64,000 nucleotides of DNA from contig JAXCGZ010021131.1 of NCBI GenBank assembly GCA_037179515.1, forward strand, positions 1 through 64,000. Reading direction: 5' to 3'. The notes below the pieces were generated by a model. That model saw nothing but the letters and a program-made list of their open reading frames with translations. It was not told where the DNA came from and did no database searches. The position numbers were made by a program, and so were the translations under genes. The DNA is from Halocaridina rubra (lineage: Eukaryota > Arthropoda > Malacostraca > Decapoda > Atyidae). Below, one piece after another: positions 63,241 to 64,000 of the stretch (its first letter is position 1; each line of letters begins with the position of its first letter).

Positions 63241-63645
63241 GGTGCCAGGTGTAAAAGGAAAGGGCTCTATCTAAGCTATAAACAGCAAAAAATTGCCCTT
63301 TCATGTAAGTATTCATAGTAAAATAATGTCATAAATGACGATGTTTTGATATCCTTTCGTTGTGTTGCATTTTACATCAATTTGACTTAGATAATCAGCA
63401 TTTCTGTACGATAACTTCGTCACTAGGGATGGAAGCAAGTGTTGGTGCTATGTGTAAAAGGAAAGGGCTCTATCTAAACTGTAAACAGCAAAAAATTGCC
63501 CTTTTATGTAAGTATTCATACTAGTATAATGTCATAAATGACGATGTTTTGATATCCTCTCATGTTGCATTTTACATCAATTTGATTTAGATAATCAGCG
63601 TATCTGTACCATAACTTCGTCACTATGGATGGAAGCAAGTGTTGG
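63241..63645. repeat. Tandem duplication, period 203 bp
   Basis: GTAAAAGGAAAGGGCTCTAT at 63251 recurs at 63454. Both copies continue through CAGCAAAAAATTGCCCTTT, ATGACGATGTTTTGATATCC and ATGGATGGAAGCAAGTGTTG-type blocks with few differences. Confidence 0.92.
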
Positions 63646-64000
63646 AGAGTGGTACAAGGTGTTGTGGTGAGCTCAGCTGATTTAGTCGTTCAAGTGAAAC
63701 TTATCTATGCCCATTATCATTGTTTCTTATGGAAAATGACTAGTTACTTTACGCGATTTTTACATTACACGTCACTTCTGAGAACCTATCTTTACGTTAT
63801 TCCAAGAACTGGGTGTCTTACTTGTTCCTACATTCTAACTTTCCAGATGCTTTGATATTATGCAACTCTGCACCATTCCAAAACCAATAGTGTGTCTGTT
63901 TTTATCATTGATCATATTTTTATATAACATAATGTTGTTTTAAGTCATTCCACCATTACATCAGAGGCCAATAAATAATTAATAAATACATTTCTTTATA
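63646..64000. other. Unassigned DNA at window end
   Basis: No coding exon recognised. An ORF of 76 codons lacks any support. Confidence 0.4.

Overview
This window looks like repeat-saturated nuclear DNA from an arthropod, most probably a decapod crustacean (shrimp, crab or crayfish type). Four things point that way: very dense and long di-, tri- and tetranucleotide microsatellites, intron-split coding exons with GT/AG borders, many non-LTR retrotransposon and SINE copies with target-site duplications, and short runs of the arthropod telomere-type TTAGG unit inside palindromes. There is no prokaryotic gene organisation. The species cannot be named from the sequence alone.

Two pieces of host gene can be supported. 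The first is a five-exon plus-strand gene at 43712-47229. Its splice phases close exactly into a 242-residue secreted protein with a signal peptide, a PAN/apple-like cysteine region and a C-type lectin-like domain that lacks the usual calcium/sugar motifs. The second is a first coding exon on the minus strand (8131-8212) that encodes a signal peptide. It ends in a GTGAGT donor and lies behind a TATA box and an arthropod-type initiator; the rest of that gene was not found.

Most other features are mobile elements. LINE-A is a CR1-like non-LTR retrotransposon with one apparently intact copy (ORF1 55062-56141, ORF2 52237-55059, minus strand) and about ten 5'-truncated or frameshifted copies. Most truncated copies sit inside (AC)n or (ACAT)n microsatellites on both sides, which suggests microsatellite-directed insertion. 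ORF2 of the intact copy has no usable ATG and overlaps ORF1 in the -1 frame just after a canonical A_AAT_TTT slippery heptamer. LINE-B (jockey/I-like) and LINE-C and LINE-D (RTE-like C-terminal ends) are present only as fragments.

SINE-A is a tRNA-derived family of about 16 copies, many with clear 13-19 bp target-site duplications. SINE-B shares its 3' tail with LINE-B. SINE-C, SINE-E and the 12.3 kb tandem array are also tRNA-like. A 5S rRNA-derived SINE lies in intron 1 of the lectin gene. There are also foldback MITEs and a pogo-like TA-flanked element with an internal 160 bp satellite.

Layout: 1-7.9 kb holds repeats and LINE-B fragments. 7.9-8.4 kb is the secreted-peptide exon. 8.9-17.4 kb holds MITEs, microsatellites, the tRNA-like array and a 49 bp satellite. 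17.4-20.6 kb is a LINE-A cluster. 20.6-38.3 kb mixes SINEs, LINE tails and microsatellites. 38.7-42.7 kb is a second LINE-A cluster. 43.5-47.4 kb is the lectin gene, whose first coding exon is sandwiched between two SINE insertions. 47.4-50.1 kb is mostly unique AT-rich DNA. 50.2-56.2 kb holds two head-to-tail LINE-A copies including the intact one. 56.2-64 kb holds microsatellites, the pogo-like element and low-copy DNA.
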